The notes: generated by a model from the sequence alone, not told the origin. DNA of 64,000 nt from Dictyobacter kobayashii (GCF_003967555.1 NZ_BIFS01000001.1:3720001-3784000), one strand, 5' to 3'. Shown: positions 39,301 through 49,728, numbered from the stretch's first letter. Numbers and translations: made by a program.

Positions 39301-39350
39301 GTATTCCGGGAGGGGGATCTACATTCCACATACTGTTGCCCATGGCCTGA
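36343..39350 (+). CDS. Polytopic membrane GAF sensor histidine kinase (frameshifted in this sequence)
   Basis: About 1,002 residues when repaired. Residues ~20-300 hold roughly eight membrane helices, with two more at ~325-375. Two GAF-like domains follow (~390-560 and ~570-760), a short coiled linker, and a kinase core: MVTASHELRTPLTAVQGYIE (phospho-His), NVSTNALKYSPEGS, ADKGKGIAPQDQPHLFQRFY and GSGLGLYISRRLVEAMGG. The frame breaks at five T's, 38775-38779; six T's give NFLQKAQLGCEELAIL, a normal continuation. The N-terminal membrane sensor resembles no named family that I recognise. No cognate response regulator is adjacent. Confidence 0.87.
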
Positions 39351-39362
39351 TTGAAGTATATG

Positions 39363-39527
39363 TTACTTTTTGTTGCTGCTGGCTGCTGCTTCAGCCTGCT
39401 TTTTGACCACCAGTGGTGCATGTTGCTCGCAGAAACGGAAACTGCGTCCACCGGCCAATAGTTGAGCATAGGCTGCTGGCTCACCGCATGTGTCACAGCG
39501 TCCAACGTGTGTTTTAACTGCTTTCAT
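39363..39527 (-). CDS. Small zinc-ribbon-like protein, 54 aa
   Basis: From ATG 39527, eleven bases after AGGAGG; a longer reading has no site of its own. The protein has C-x2-C (GRCDTCGEPAAY) and later C-x2-H (RFCEQHAPLV), a likely Cys3His zinc knuckle, and a Lys/Ala-rich end. Similar mini-proteins are common and uncharacterised. It faces the histidine kinase gene convergently, with only 12 bases between. Confidence 0.7.
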   Translation of the reverse strand: MKAVKTHVGRCDTCGEPAAYAQLLAGGRSFRFCEQHAPLVVKKQAEAAASSNKK

Positions 39528-40232
39528 AATGAAATGCAAACCTCCTCGCGATATCCAATGTCTAATATCTATAGTCATGTTACCAGAACATATTCAAGCT
39601 AGAAGAATAGATCTCTTTTTATAATACCACAAAACGAGGGAAAATAGGCAGTAACCTGCGCTTTAAATGGCACTGCCTATCTTTTGTCTTATGTAAGACT
39701 TCTGCGGTTTTCTTCTCTTATCGGCCGACTTTTTTAGCATAACTATGGAATCCAGTGCGCTTCCGAAGGGAAGTTATGAGATTAATAGAGTGTTAAGTCT
39801 GCTCAAAGAGCGTGTAAAGCGGGTAGGGGTATACTAGCTATCGTGGTGAGTGATGATCGATGGGGTGCCAATCCGTTCTGTTGAGCGAAACTCCGGATAT
39901 GGAGATGAAGCCAGATGCTGGAACTGTGCTGTTGAGCCAGGCTCCACGCGTTCCGTCTCATCCGTGCTTCATATCTGTGGCGTTGTAGGTTTGCTCCAGA
40001 CAGTCGTTGGTCATTGCTCCCACACAGGATTTTCTTATAAAAAAACCAGGTAGCGGCGTTGTCTGACCAGCGCTACTGCTTGCATCCTTGTCTCCCCCCA
40101 CCAAACGGAGAAGAGATGGATACGATGTATTGGCGTATCTATCTCTTCTCCGTTTTTTACCCTCTTATAGGCTGTGGCAGCGTCTCTATTCACAAACTTC
40201 TTGATTGGTTGGGAATGTGGAGGAACAGATTC
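39528..40232. other. Long non-coding leader region before the photolyase gene
   Basis: About 700 bases without a convincing gene. The part from ~39840 is rich in short inverted repeats, for example gtagcg/cgctac near 40049-40077, and ends in a strong rightward terminator at 40103-40158, about 75 bases before the photolyase start. This could be a small RNA with its own terminator or an attenuated leader for the photolyase. It matches no RNA family I know. Open frames through it would have to run through the terminator hairpin. Confidence 0.45.
40103..40158 (+). terminator. Strong intrinsic terminator upstream of the photolyase gene
   Basis: A 22-bp stem (40103-40124 with 40134-40155, one wobble pair), nine-base loop, followed by a run of six T's (40153-40158) that begins in the last bases of the stem. 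It points rightward, and no protein gene lies upstream on that strand closer than the histidine kinase, which ends 750 bases away. Confidence 0.85.
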
Positions 40233-41662
40233 TTGGCTACTACCAATATTAATTCTTTTTTTGCTCAGGATGAACGCGTACAGATCTATCGTCCCGGTGA
40301 CTGTGATGAGCAGGGGAAATATGTTTTGTACTGGATGCAGCATTCACAACGGGGGCGCGATAATCCAGCGTTGAACGCGGCGATTGCGCTGGGCAATCAG
40401 CTCAAGCTACCAGTGGTTGTGCTGTTTGTGTTGACCGAGTATCCGGCGGCTAATGTGCGCCACTATACTTTTATGCTAGAAGGATTGGCGGTGGCTGCCC
40501 GCGATCTACAGCGCCGGGGAACGCCTTTGTTACTTCGCCGTGGTGATCCAGCTAAGGAGGTCGTACAACTGGCGCGTGAGTTGTCCGTGGCCGCCGTCAT
40601 TTGTGATGAATGTGAGTTGCGTACTCCCCGAATCTGGCGCCAGGAGGTCAAAGAGCATCTGCATGTGCCTTTTGCCTGTGTAGATGGGGATGTGGTGGTG
40701 CCGACCAGGTTTTTCCCTAAAGCCGAGTATGCTGCACGTACGCTGCGCCCAAAAATTGAGCGCCTTTTGCCGACCTACCTGCAGCCTGTCGTCGACCTGC
40801 ATATAGAGCATAAGTTGTCTAAAGCCCCGGTTGATCCCGGACAGATTGGTGAGCCTCTGAAGTACCTGGAGACGTTGAAGATCGATCGCAGTGTTGCCCC
40901 ATCGTCTCTGCTGCAGGGAGGGCAGGATGAAGGGCGTAAAGCTATTCAGCGCCTATTGCATGAGCGTTTGTATTACTATTCTGAGCGCCGCAATGATCCT
41001 TTGCAGGCTGGAACCAGCGAGCTCTCTCCTTATCTACACTTTGGGCAGATTTCAGTGCAGCAGCTGGCCTGGGATGTAGAGCAATATCAGCCACCGGAGA
41101 CCGGAAGTGCCAGTATTGATATTACTGGTGGACGGGCAGCCTATCTGGAAGAGCTGATTGTACGTCGTGAACTGGCTATCAACTTCGCCTGGCATAATCC
41201 CCATTACGATACCCTGCAGGGCTGTCCGGATTGGGGCCTTAAAACCTTGCGCAAGCACCAGCAAGATCCTCGTGAATGGGTGTATACGCAGGAAGAATTA
41301 GAACGGGCTGAGACGCACGATGAGCTCTGGAATGCCTGCCAGCTAGAGATGGTCAATAGCGGCCGTATGCACGGTTACATGCGTATGTACTGGGGAAAAA
41401 GATCCTGGAGTGGACCGAGACGCCGGAGGAGGCTTTTGCGATTGCGGTCTACTTGAATGACAAGTACGAATTGGATGGTCGGGATGCGAGTGGCTATGTT
41501 GGTATCAACTGGGCTATTGGTGGGTTGCATGATAGGCCATGGAAGGAGCGGCCAATCTTTGGCCTGATCCGCTATATGTCTGCCGATGGTATGAAACGCA
41601 AATTTGATACGGCTGGCTACATTTATAAATATGGCAACCATCCTTTTAAGAAATCCCATTAG
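40233..41662 (+). CDS. Class II CPD photolyase (frameshifted in this sequence)
   Basis: Light-driven repair of cyclobutane pyrimidine dimers with FADH-. N-terminal antenna-fold segments are YVLYWMQHSQRGRDNPALNA and LLLRRGDPAKEVVQLA. The FAD domain has SELSPYLHFGQISVQ, YLEELIVRRELAINFAWHNP, MVNSGRMHGYMRMYWGKK, and DKYELDGRDASGYVGINWAI with GGLHDRPWKERPIFG, all characteristic of class II. The frame breaks at five A's, 41396-41400; six A's give KKILEWTETPEEAF. TTG 40233 is favoured (GGAGG nine bases upstream); ATG 40215 is possible. A larger frame reaching 40059 would cross the terminator. Confidence 0.9.
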
Positions 41663-41706
41663 CAACATTGACGTGCCTCCCTGGAGATGCGCGTCAATGT
41701 TGCTAA
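41659..41706. terminator. Hairpin between the photolyase and CHAT-Clp genes
   Basis: A perfect 15-bp stem (41659-41673 with 41692-41706, ttagcaacattgacg) around an 18-base loop. It overlaps the photolyase stop and precedes the convergent CHAT-Clp stop at 41718. No clear U-tract, so it may act as an mRNA end on both strands. Confidence 0.65.
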
Positions 41707-41717
41707 TGAAATGTGTG

Positions 41718-44700
41718 TTAGTGCGCTTCTACTTGCTCATCAATGGGCGCCTCCACCGGGGCAGCCGGTTCGCGAATATCTATCTCTAGCTTTCCATCTA
41801 CAGCTTTGACGTGTACCTCGCCATTCTGAGGAATATTCGCCAATAGGATGCGCAGGCTCAAAGGCACCGTCAGCAGACGTTCAATAACGCGGCGTAGTGG
41901 ACGGGCTCCCTGTGTCTGGCTGAAGCCTTCCTTGCAGAGCAGGTCGATCGCACTATCGTCGGCATGCAGGACCAGTCCCTGCTCTAATAGTCGTGCACCC
42001 AGTTCATTGATCTGTAGCTGAGTAATGGAGTGAGTCTGCATCTGATTAAGGGGATGGAAGATCACTACATCGTCGATACGGTTCAGGAACTCTGGGCGGA
42101 AGGTTTGCCGTAAACGCTCCATTAAGCGGTCGCGTTGCATCTCTTCCGCCGTCTCTTTAATACTGGCGCGGAAGCCACTGGGCATAGAGCGACCAAGCAT
42201 ATCCGTTCCGACATTCGAGGTCATAATCCAGATGGCGTGCTGGGCATCCACGGTATGACCCTGGGCATCTGTCAGGCGACCAGCATCAAAGACTTGCAAG
42301 AACAGGTCAAAGACCTCTGGGTGAGCCTTTTCCAACTCATCAAGCAGGACCACGCAGTGTGGACGTCTGCGTAGTTTCCCCGTCAACTGGCCTTCTTGAT
42401 CATAGCCTACATATCCAGGAGGTGCTCCAATCATGCGTGAGACGGCGTGCTTCTCCATGTACTCCGACATATCCACACGGATTAGATGCTCGTCGGAGCC
42501 AAAGACCTCGGCAGCCAGCGCGCGCGCCAGTTCGGTCTTACCAACGCCGGTTGGTCCTAAGAACATAAATACACCTGCTGGACGATTGCGTGGCTTGAGG
42601 CCTGCTCGTGCGACCTGGATAGCCTGGGCTACACGTTTGACCGCTTCGTCCTGGCCGATCACACGTGATTTGAGGCGCGATTCCAGACTCAACAGACGGT
42701 CCCGCTCCTCACGTCCTGGTGCGCGTACAGGAATGCCGGTGCGGGCAGAGATTACCTCCGCAATCATGGCTGCGGTAATCACTGGCTGTGCACCGATCTC
42801 ATCCAGATCATCCTGTTCCTGTGATTCATCCTCTATTGAGAAGACGCGCGCCTGTGAACAAGCTTCATCCAGCACGCTACAGGCTTTATCTGGCAGGCGC
42901 AGATTGGGTAAGTATTGCACCGATAGATTTACGGCCGCCTGCAATGCCTCATCAGCAATTGAGGCGTGGTGATGTTCCTCATAGAGGTCACGCATACCCT
43001 GCAGGATTACCAAAGCATCCTCAGGGGTAGGTTCTTCGATCATAATTGGCCGCAGTCGGCGTTCCATGGCGGCATCTTTTTCGATCAGGCGATATTCCTG
43101 GGGTGTGGTGGCTCCGATACAGCGTAAGCGACCTCCGGCCAGAGCTGGTTTGAGAATACCGGCGGCATCGATACTGCCATCGGCTGCGCGTCCGGTACCA
43201 ATTAAGAGATGCATCTCATCGATGAAGAGGATGATGTTGCCGCTGGTTTCGGCCTCCTCCAGCACCTTTAGCAGACGCTCTTCAAACTCACCTCGGTACT
43301 TGGTGCCTGCGACCAATGAACTGGCGGATAGCTCTATTAAACGTTTGTTGCGCAGTTCAGGTGGCACCTTTCCGTCGACGATGCGCTGCGCCAGGCCCGC
43401 GACGATCGTTGTTTTACCCACGCCCGAGTCGCCGATAAGGATTGGATTGTTGCGATCTTTTAGCATCAGGGTCTGCATCAACTGCCGGATCTCTTTTTCG
43501 CGCCCGATCAAGGGGGTCAGTTGTTTATTGCTGGCCTGTTTGGTCAGATCGCGTCCCAGTTTTTCCAGCGCCGAGTTGCCTCCCTTGGCGATGACATCCG
43601 GATTGATTGCTCCTGGTAGCTCATCGGCTGACTGATCAGGGTTTGCGTTTGCCGAGGGGACCAGTTCGAGCAGGGCGTGTGCATTGCTGGCAAGGATCAT
43701 CTCGATTAACTGCGTGGGATTGATGCCTAGCTTGGTTAGCAATTCGTGGGTTACACCATCGCCCTCGCTTAAGACGGCCTGGGCGATTGCTCGCTCATCG
43801 ACTGAGTTTGAGCCCGCGTTGAGCGCATTGTTTTCGGCTGTCTGTAAGATCTCTTTACAGCGCCGGGTGGGTAGAATGGGTGTCTCGCTGGTGGCCTTGC
43901 CCGAGCCCAGGGCCAGGCGAATAACATCGCGTACCTGCTTGGGGGAGAAGCCCAGATTGCGCAGGGCATCCTGCGTGCAACCCCCATCCAGTTTGGTTAA
44001 CGCGATAAACAGGTGTGGCGTTCCCAGGTAGTCCTTGTGCATGCGGCGCGCCTCACCCAGCGCAAACTCCAGCACGGCTTTCATAAAACGTCGATCGGGC
44101 GCACTGCCTGACGACAGCAGCGGTGACATCAGTTGACTATCGTCGAACGGGTCGATATGCTGCTCAAACTGGCGTTCTTTATTGGATAGCGTGCTCACCA
44201 CCAGGCGCTGCGTTGGGTCTCCATAGAGCACAAATGAGAGCCAGGAGGTATCATCTCCGTAGTGTTGTGCCATCGCGATACGTGCCCGGCGGATAGCCTC
44301 TCCCAGTGCCACGCCATCTGCGATATCCTGATAGAAGAGCATCATAAACTCGCGTGCACGATTGGTTGGGATCTGCCAGCGCTGTACTACAACGGCGCCT
44401 GCGCCGGCTGCTAAAATGGAGCCCGCCAGTTGTTCCATCTGCTCATCGCGATCCAGCGCATTATTTTGGGGACCTGTTGCATTGCGATTAGGGCGTTCTT
44501 CCTCATGATAACTGAGAAAAACCAATGGATGTTTGGGGAGTCCCTGCAGGAGTTGTTCCAGGGCTGTCCCGTCCAGGCGTGCGTTCCCTGCCAGCGCGAG
44601 TGCTGGCTCATCATTAGCTGTATTAACAGGTAGTGGACCAGCGTAATGCAATACATGGGGAGTCTCTGAGCTGATGCGTACACGCATTTCTAGCTGGTTG

Positions 44701-45317
44701 GCTTGCTGGCGATACAAAATAATGCGTGTCACTGACTCTGGTAAGCTCGTGCAGAGAGAGGCAACTTCTTCTTCCGCTGCTGGTCGCTCGCTGGTAGGAT
44801 TTACTAAAAAGAGTACCGAAAGTCCCTGCGTCTCGCGTTTATTGGCCTTATTTCTGGTCACGCGATCGAGGCTGGCTGTGCGTTGCGTATTCTCACGATC
44901 CTGGAGAACTAGACGCCCAACGCTTAGTGCCTGGCAGATATAGCGCCTGGATTTTGTGTTGTTATCGTACAGTAATTCCCAGGGAATATCAGGCGTATTA
45001 GTACTAATAATTAACGCGGAGTCGAGTCGACGTAACGTTTCCTGGAGTGGCACCGGGAGTAATGAGTCGAAAAGAAAACGACCTAACGTAAGTAATGCAT
45101 CATTGGTTGGCCCGGACTTTTGAGAGTGGGATGGGCGACGCACATCGCTATTTTGACCGGTCGGATTGACTGTTTGTAAAGCGCGTCGTAAACGTTCACG
45201 TAACTCAGACGTGAGGTCCGTGCTATACTCCTGGCCTATTGGGCCATCGGGAAGATCAAGACGAAACCGGTAATTTGCGTCAGTACGTATGATGCTTAAT
45301 AGGGCTGGTTGTTCCAT
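41718..45317 (-). CDS. CHAT-domain / Clp AAA+ unfoldase fusion
   Basis: 1,199 residues. Residues ~75-375 form a CHAT (caspase-like) domain: PDIPWELLYDN, VLFLVNPTSERPAAEEEV, His in HVLHYAGPL, AAGAGAVVVQRW and SWLSFVLYGDPTQRL. The catalytic Cys position, normally in FLNACES-like sequence, reads LVFLSYHEEE, so it is lost. Residues ~390-540 are a double Clp N-domain. Two AAA+ modules follow: D1 (GDSGVGKTT at ~629, ILFIDEMH) and D2 (GPTGVGKTE at ~924, VVLLDELEKAHP, GYVGYDQEGQLT), with a short middle region. The D2 loop reads MPSGF where ClpC has its ClpP-binding V-G-F. It probably unfolds proteins, with the CHAT part a binding or pseudo-protease module. No partner gene is adjacent. Confidence 0.9.
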   Translation of the reverse strand: MEQPALLSIIRTDANYRFRLDLPDGPIGQEYSTDLTSELRERLRRALQTVNPTGQNSDVRRPSHSQKSGPTNDALLTLGRFLFDSLLPVPLQETLRRLDSALIISTNTPDIPWELLYDNNTKSRRYICQALSVGRLVLQDRENTQRTASLDRVTRNKANKRETQGLSVLFLVNPTSERPAAEEEVASLCTSLPESVTRIILYRQQANQLEMRVRISSETPHVLHYAGPLPVNTANDEPALALAGNARLDGTALEQLLQGLPKHPLVFLSYHEEERPNRNATGPQNNALDRDEQMEQLAGSILAAGAGAVVVQRWQIPTNRAREFMMLFYQDIADGVALGEAIRRARIAMAQHYGDDTSWLSFVLYGDPTQRLVVSTLSNKERQFEQHIDPFDDSQLMSPLLSSGSAPDRRFMKAVLEFALGEARRMHKDYLGTPHLFIALTKLDGGCTQDALRNLGFSPKQVRDVIRLALGSGKATSETPILPTRRCKEILQTAENNALNAGSNSVDERAIAQAVLSEGDGVTHELLTKLGINPTQLIEMILASNAHALLELVPSANANPDQSADELPGAINPDVIAKGGNSALEKLGRDLTKQASNKQLTPLIGREKEIRQLMQTLMLKDRNNPILIGDSGVGKTTIVAGLAQRIVDGKVPPELRNKRLIELSASSLVAGTKYRGEFEERLLKVLEEAETSGNIILFIDEMHLLIGTGRAADGSIDAAGILKPALAGGRLRCIGATTPQEYRLIEKDAAMERRLRPIMIEEPTPEDALVILQGMRDLYEEHHHASIADEALQAAVNLSVQYLPNLRLPDKACSVLDEACSQARVFSIEDESQEQDDLDEIGAQPVITAAMIAEVISARTGIPVRAPGREERDRLLSLESRLKSRVIGQDEAVKRVAQAIQVARAGLKPRNRPAGVFMFLGPTGVGKTELARALAAEVFGSDEHLIRVDMSEYMEKHAVSRMIGAPPGYVGYDQEGQLTGKLRRRPHCVVLLDELEKAHPEVFDLFLQVFDAGRLTDAQGHTVDAQHAIWIMTSNVGTDMLGRSMPSGFRASIKETAEEMQRDRLMERLRQTFRPEFLNRIDDVVIFHPLNQMQTHSITQLQINELGARLLEQGLVLHADDSAIDLLCKEGFSQTQGARPLRRVIERLLTVPLSLRILLANIPQNGEVHVKAVDGKLEIDIREPAAPVEAPIDEQVEAH

Positions 45318-45587
45318 GAATACTTCTCTTCCACAATCTTCCCGTCAATCGTAATATCTACGACTGCTACAAAAACACACACGAGTTCTCGGCAAAAGCA
45401 GTATACGTGTCTTAACCTCTATGTGTCAATAGTTCGGATTATAAGAGATTGTTTTTGTTAACATCGATATTAGACAGGGCGAGGAAAAAATATACCCCAT
45501 TATACCATGTATGTGTGCTTATTTTGTCGTTAATGTGGCTAAAAAATAAATAGATGTTTTTTCTTATGGTCTGTATAAGGTTGATAT

Positions 45588-47919
45588 CTATGCGTGGGAT
45601 AGCATAGTGCAGCTATAATTTGTTGCTGCCGGGGGCGGTGTAAAGCTGCTATCTTCGGTCCCCATGATGCCCTGAACGTGCAGCCCAGCGGTGCGCAGGG
45701 TGCTACAACCCTGGCTGGTTGGTAGGATGGTTAGATCTACTAGCGGCTGGGTGCCGGGTTGACGTTGGATAAGTAGACTATAGTGATTCTTTCCCATTGG
45801 GGGCACGTACCAGGAAAGGGTTACGGTCATATTACAATTTTTGGGAATGATAACCCAGCCGCCAAACATGGCACGTTCTGGTTCATCACTTTCCAGGTTG
45901 GTGGGTGGACCGATGCGATTCATCGGGTGCAGCTCGGAATAGTAAGGATCGTTTAATAACCAGGTCGCAAAGCCTGCCTGGGCCATGTTTGGTGGACACA
46001 TCAGTGCGCCATTGCCGTAGATATTGTACTGTGGACAAGCTGGATAGCCGTACGTTCCACAGAAGGCATGGTTGTAACCAGCATCAAAACCGTTACTCCA
46101 GAGTAGTTTACTGTTGGGTGGAACATAAATGCGTACATAATCTCGATAAGTATCGAAGCCATAGACCGGCCCGATTTGAGTATAGATCAAGCCTAGCTTT
46201 AGGAGATGGGTGGCGCCGCCGCTGGCATCTAGCGTTACCGTATCCTGAATATTGGTCTGGATGTATTGCGAGGCTTTGCTGGTACTAAGATTGGCCTGCA
46301 CTATATAAAGTCCATCATGCTTAAGTGAGCGATCAATTTCACTGGTTGAGCCATACTTACCGAGCAGTTGTTGAAGCTGTGGATTGCTGATATAGATCTG
46401 CAGGTCCTTGGTTTTTAAATCGCGTAGCATTTCACGGGCCAGCGCGATCATCTCATATGGCGAGGCATGCCGGATGCGATCCATCAGAGCGTTTGAGAGC
46501 CGTTTGGTGAACAATTTACGGGCCTGATTGCCTGCAATCTGTGGATTGGCTGGTGTCTGTTTAATTTTCTCGATAATCACCTCTTTTAAAATGCCCTGAT
46601 TATCCAACTGGTAATAATGCAGTCGTTCCTCTAAATTCTGGGCCGTGATGGTCTCATTATACAGAGGAATAGTGATAGGCCCCAATGTTTGAATGACACG
46701 GCTGATCAATAATGGCGAGAAAAGAATCACGCCATCGATCGTGGTGTCGAATTCACTTTTATAGGTCTGTATCGCCAGGCGGGCTGAAGTTGGGAAGTCC
46801 GCTGAAATATTAGAGTCGCGTAGTCCCCAGTTGGCGATGGGCCACCAGTTGAAAGGAGCGGGAGGATGATTGCCTCGTACCCGGCTGGTTGGATTATTTT
46901 CTTCTATTGGCCCGATATCTTTCAGTGCAAATGGTGCTATGCGCCCATGATTGATGGACAATTCGCCGAACTGGCCCGTAAAGCCCCTGTGGGACGAATT
47001 TCGGCTCGATCCATGGTTTGGATGAGCAGGGTGCGTGGGCTGTCGACGCCCAATAGCCAGCCAATGGCATTAAGCTGTTCGCGTACCTCTAGCAGGCCGC
47101 TGTGCGCCAGTGGAATGGCCTGTAATAAATCTGTGAGCTGTTGCCTCTGTTGCGCGTTGATGGGGAGGGTCTCAGGTGTAACCTGCGTTGCCTGGGACTG
47201 GATATTTGCGATATGTGGTAATGCATAGTCTAAGCTCTGGCGCAATAGATCCAGGGTATGTTGGGTTACAAGGGGCTGCTCAATATTGGCCTGGGTTGAG
47301 CCATACAAGGCAGGAGCTAGCTCTGGCAATGTGTGTAAGACCTGTTGTCCAATAGCGGTTGCATCGATTCCTATCTGGCTGAGGGCGCGTAATGAAGTCA
47401 CCTGCTGTGGCAATAATCCTGATGTCAATGTAATTGCTGGATCGTTGCTCAATTTCTGTTCTAAGCGGATAAAATCGTGATGGGCGGCTAACATCTCCTG
47501 CTGTGCAGCCTGTACCTGAGTGGCATCAAAAAATCCCCTGGTGTGCCGTGGGGATTCAGTGAAGAGCGTTTTGAGCGCGTAAAGGTGCTGTATGCCGCTG
47601 CGGGCCTGGCTATAGATCACCAGTGCATCCAGTCCCCCAACAGAGTCAGACTGAATGGAAACAGCAGTAGCAGTACCAGGATGATCCTGGTCGAGCGTGA
47701 TAATTGCTGGAAGCGTGCATTTGCCCGGTGCGTTGTCTGTTGTACCTTACCTTTTCCCTGGATCAGATATGTCCTGGCGCCGTTTGTGTGTTTCGCTAGA
47801 GAGCGTTGCCCCAGATCTTTGTAATATGGCAGTGCCAGCCTGATCCTGTCTGTTATGGCTCTAGCGTGGCCTGATAATGCTTTATAATTTAATTTATTTT
47901 TCTTCTGGACTTCAGACAT
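45588..47919 (-). CDS. DUF4012 membrane protein (two frameshifts in this sequence)
   Basis: Homolog of the intact protein at 49805-52237. A basic cytoplasmic N-terminus leads to one membrane segment (TRIILVLLLLFPFSLTLLGG), a helical region, and the DUF4012 core: GWLLGVDSPRTLLIQTMDRA, E-I-R-P-T-G-G-F-T-G, GVILFSPLLISRVIQTLGPI. The second half contains SGGATHLLKLGLIY and GFDTYRDYVRIYVPP. Two breaks, at CCCCC 47633-47637 and CCCC 46984-46987, are each mended by one more base, giving ~777 residues. ATG 47919 follows AGAGGT. Function is unknown; the domain is exposed outside. DUF4012 proteins are recurrent in Ktedonobacteria and Actinobacteria. Confidence 0.85.
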
Positions 47920-48090
47920 GCTGTTACCTCTGAAAGATAATACAGTTTGCAAAGAGATATATTGGAAGCTCATCTTTTCTGGCTGTTATCTATACCCCAC
48001 AACGTTTGCCTGTGTCTTTCTGACGAGGTGATCCTTTGCGTGCGAGAAATGTTGCGGAAAAGCAGGTGGGTAACGTGATTTCGTGGTAAT

Positions 48091-48123
48091 AAAAAAGACC
48101 ATCCCAATAAAACAGGGATGGTC
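48091..48123 (-). terminator. Intrinsic terminator of the DUF4097-like gene
   Basis: A 9-bp stem (48097-48105 with 48115-48123, gaccatccc/gggatggtc). On the reverse strand it is followed directly by TTTTTT (48096-48091). It lies just past the stop of the gene ending at 48140. Confidence 0.85.
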
Positions 48124-48139
48124 AGTGTGGCTGGTTAGC

Positions 48140-49395
48140 TTAGAAGCTGCGCTGGATGCTAATGCCGCCGCTACCAGTTTTTAGATCTAACTGGGCTCGT
48201 GGACTACTTCCGACTTCGTTCGGACCAAATTCATTGATAACTCCACCGGAGCCGGTGGCGGCATGGAGGCTGAAGGCTGCTTCAGCCGGCAGACGGAGAT
48301 TGATGGAGCCGCTGCCGGTGCGCAGTTGATAGTTACCTGTGGGATCGAGGGCACCAGCGAAACTGATGGAGCCACTGCCGGTTTTGAGGCTTGAACTGCC
48401 ATTGAGCATAGATTGTTCAACCTGAATAACGCCGCTCCCCGTCTTAAGTTGGATCTGCCCTGCCATGTCTGTGCCTGCGATAGTCCCGCTACCCGTTTTG
48501 AGTATCGCTGCGCCGTGTACATGGTTGGTACTAATGCCGCCGCTGCCAGTGCGCATCTCGACCCTGCCCACCACATTATTCGCACTTATAGAACCGCTGC
48601 CGGTGATGACTGCTAACTGACCCTGCAAGGCATTGAGCAGGATCGAGCCGCTGCCAGTGCGCAATTTGATATCGCCAGTTATCTCCTGGGCGCTCACATT
48701 GCCGGAGCCGTTTTTGATCTGTAGATCAGTATATTGTGGTACTGTGATTTCCAGGTCGATGCTGCGAAAGCCGAATTGCCATGGCGCCCAGTGTAGCTCA
48801 CTGCCAACCGCAATATGATCACCTTGCTGGCTATAGTGAACCGGTATGCTATCTGCCGTGGCCCATGGGCCGCTGATACGTTTGGTCGGGGTGACGGTGA
48901 TCTCGCTCTGTTCCCCTTGCGTACAGAGATGGTGCCAGAGAAGTTATTGACAATAAGCTGGGCGTGCTCTTGAATGGGGAATGTCTCAACTGGCATGGGA
49001 ATAGTAATGACACGCCAGTTGCTGGCTATCAGGGTGGCACCTGCCAGCACTATTATTATCAGCGCTGTCCAGATTATCCAGCCACCTATGACATGGATCA
49101 GATTGCCGATGATGATACCAATAAAGAGTACCGCCAGGATTGATAGGATGCCTCGCATGCCGCGCCGTGATTCAGCTTGCGGCCGTAGTTTTTCGCCCTC
49201 TGCCTCACGAAACCAGGCATCATCCTGAGTATACTGGCTCGTATATCCATCTTCATAACTGCGTTCCTGATATGTATAAGGTGGGATGGACGACAGTGGC
49301 GATGGCTGTTCACGTGGATCATTATTGATTGTATGTCCTGCTACAGGAGTTACTTTGTGCTCCTGGCTGGAATAGTCACCTTCCTGGCTCTGCAT
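48140..49395 (-). CDS. Membrane protein with DUF4097-type GSGxI beta repeats (frameshifted)
   Basis: About 418 residues when repaired. A charged cytoplasmic N-terminus (~1-85) precedes two close membrane segments (ILSILAVLFIGIIIGNLI; WIIWTALIIIVLAGATLI). Then comes a beta-helix-like domain of repeated T-G-S-G-x-I units at ~20-residue spacing (LRTGSGSILLNALQG, MRTGSGGISTNHV, LKTGSGTIAGTDM, LRTGSGSINLRL, LKTGSGGISIQ). This is the DUF4097 / head-GIN pattern, seen near envelope-stress regulators. The frame breaks at CCCC 48913-48916; one extra base restores VRKGEQSEITVTPTKRI. It sits between the two DUF4012 genes on the same strand, suggesting a joint surface role, which is inference. Confidence 0.82.
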
Positions 49396-49489
49396 GCTCG
49401 GATACTCCTTAAGAAAAATTATAATAATTAAACAACTAACTCTACTGTAGCATACGTTCTATGAGCGGAAAAGTTCGTGCTGGCTTGTG

Positions 49490-49728
49490 CTGGGCTTTTT
49501 CATGTTCGTCCAGAGATCGCAGTGAGATCACTGGCAAGCAATACGATGGATATTCTTTCAGGTGTGGAGTGTGTGGTGGGCGGCCGCGGCCGCCCACCAC
49601 CTGCAATACGATGGACATTCTTTCATGTGTGGAGTGTGTTTGATAGGCGGCCGCGGCCGCCTATCAAACACACTCCACACTCCCAATCCGGCGCCGCAGG
49701 CGCCAAAGAGGAACATTTAAAAGCCCTG
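49490..49728 (-). mobile_element. MITE-like palindromic element, copy B (239 bp)
   Basis: Same family as 20235-20376 but in opposite orientation. Ends are CTGGGCTTTTTCATGTTC at the left and the complement of CAGGGCTTTTAAATGTTC at the right (15 of 18 match). Flanks ggcttgtg (49482-49489) and ggtttgtg (49729-49736) look like an 8-bp duplication with one change. It holds two hairpin modules. One is a perfect 54-base palindrome (49627-49680) centred on GCGGCCGCGGCCGC. The other (about 49573-49600) has a shortened right arm. Each is followed, on the reverse strand, by CTGAAAGAAT/ATGAAAGAAT and CCATCGTATTGC. Confidence 0.82.

Noticed and set aside
40059..40232. A photolyase start at 40059
   Set aside because: The extra sequence crosses a strong terminator hairpin and is not photolyase-like.
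49555..49680. Repeated GTGTGGAGTGTGT units looked like a CRISPR array
   Set aside because: Only two units, each itself a long palindrome with unequal spacing, and the same units sit singly elsewhere inside elements with inverted ends. A MITE explains them better.
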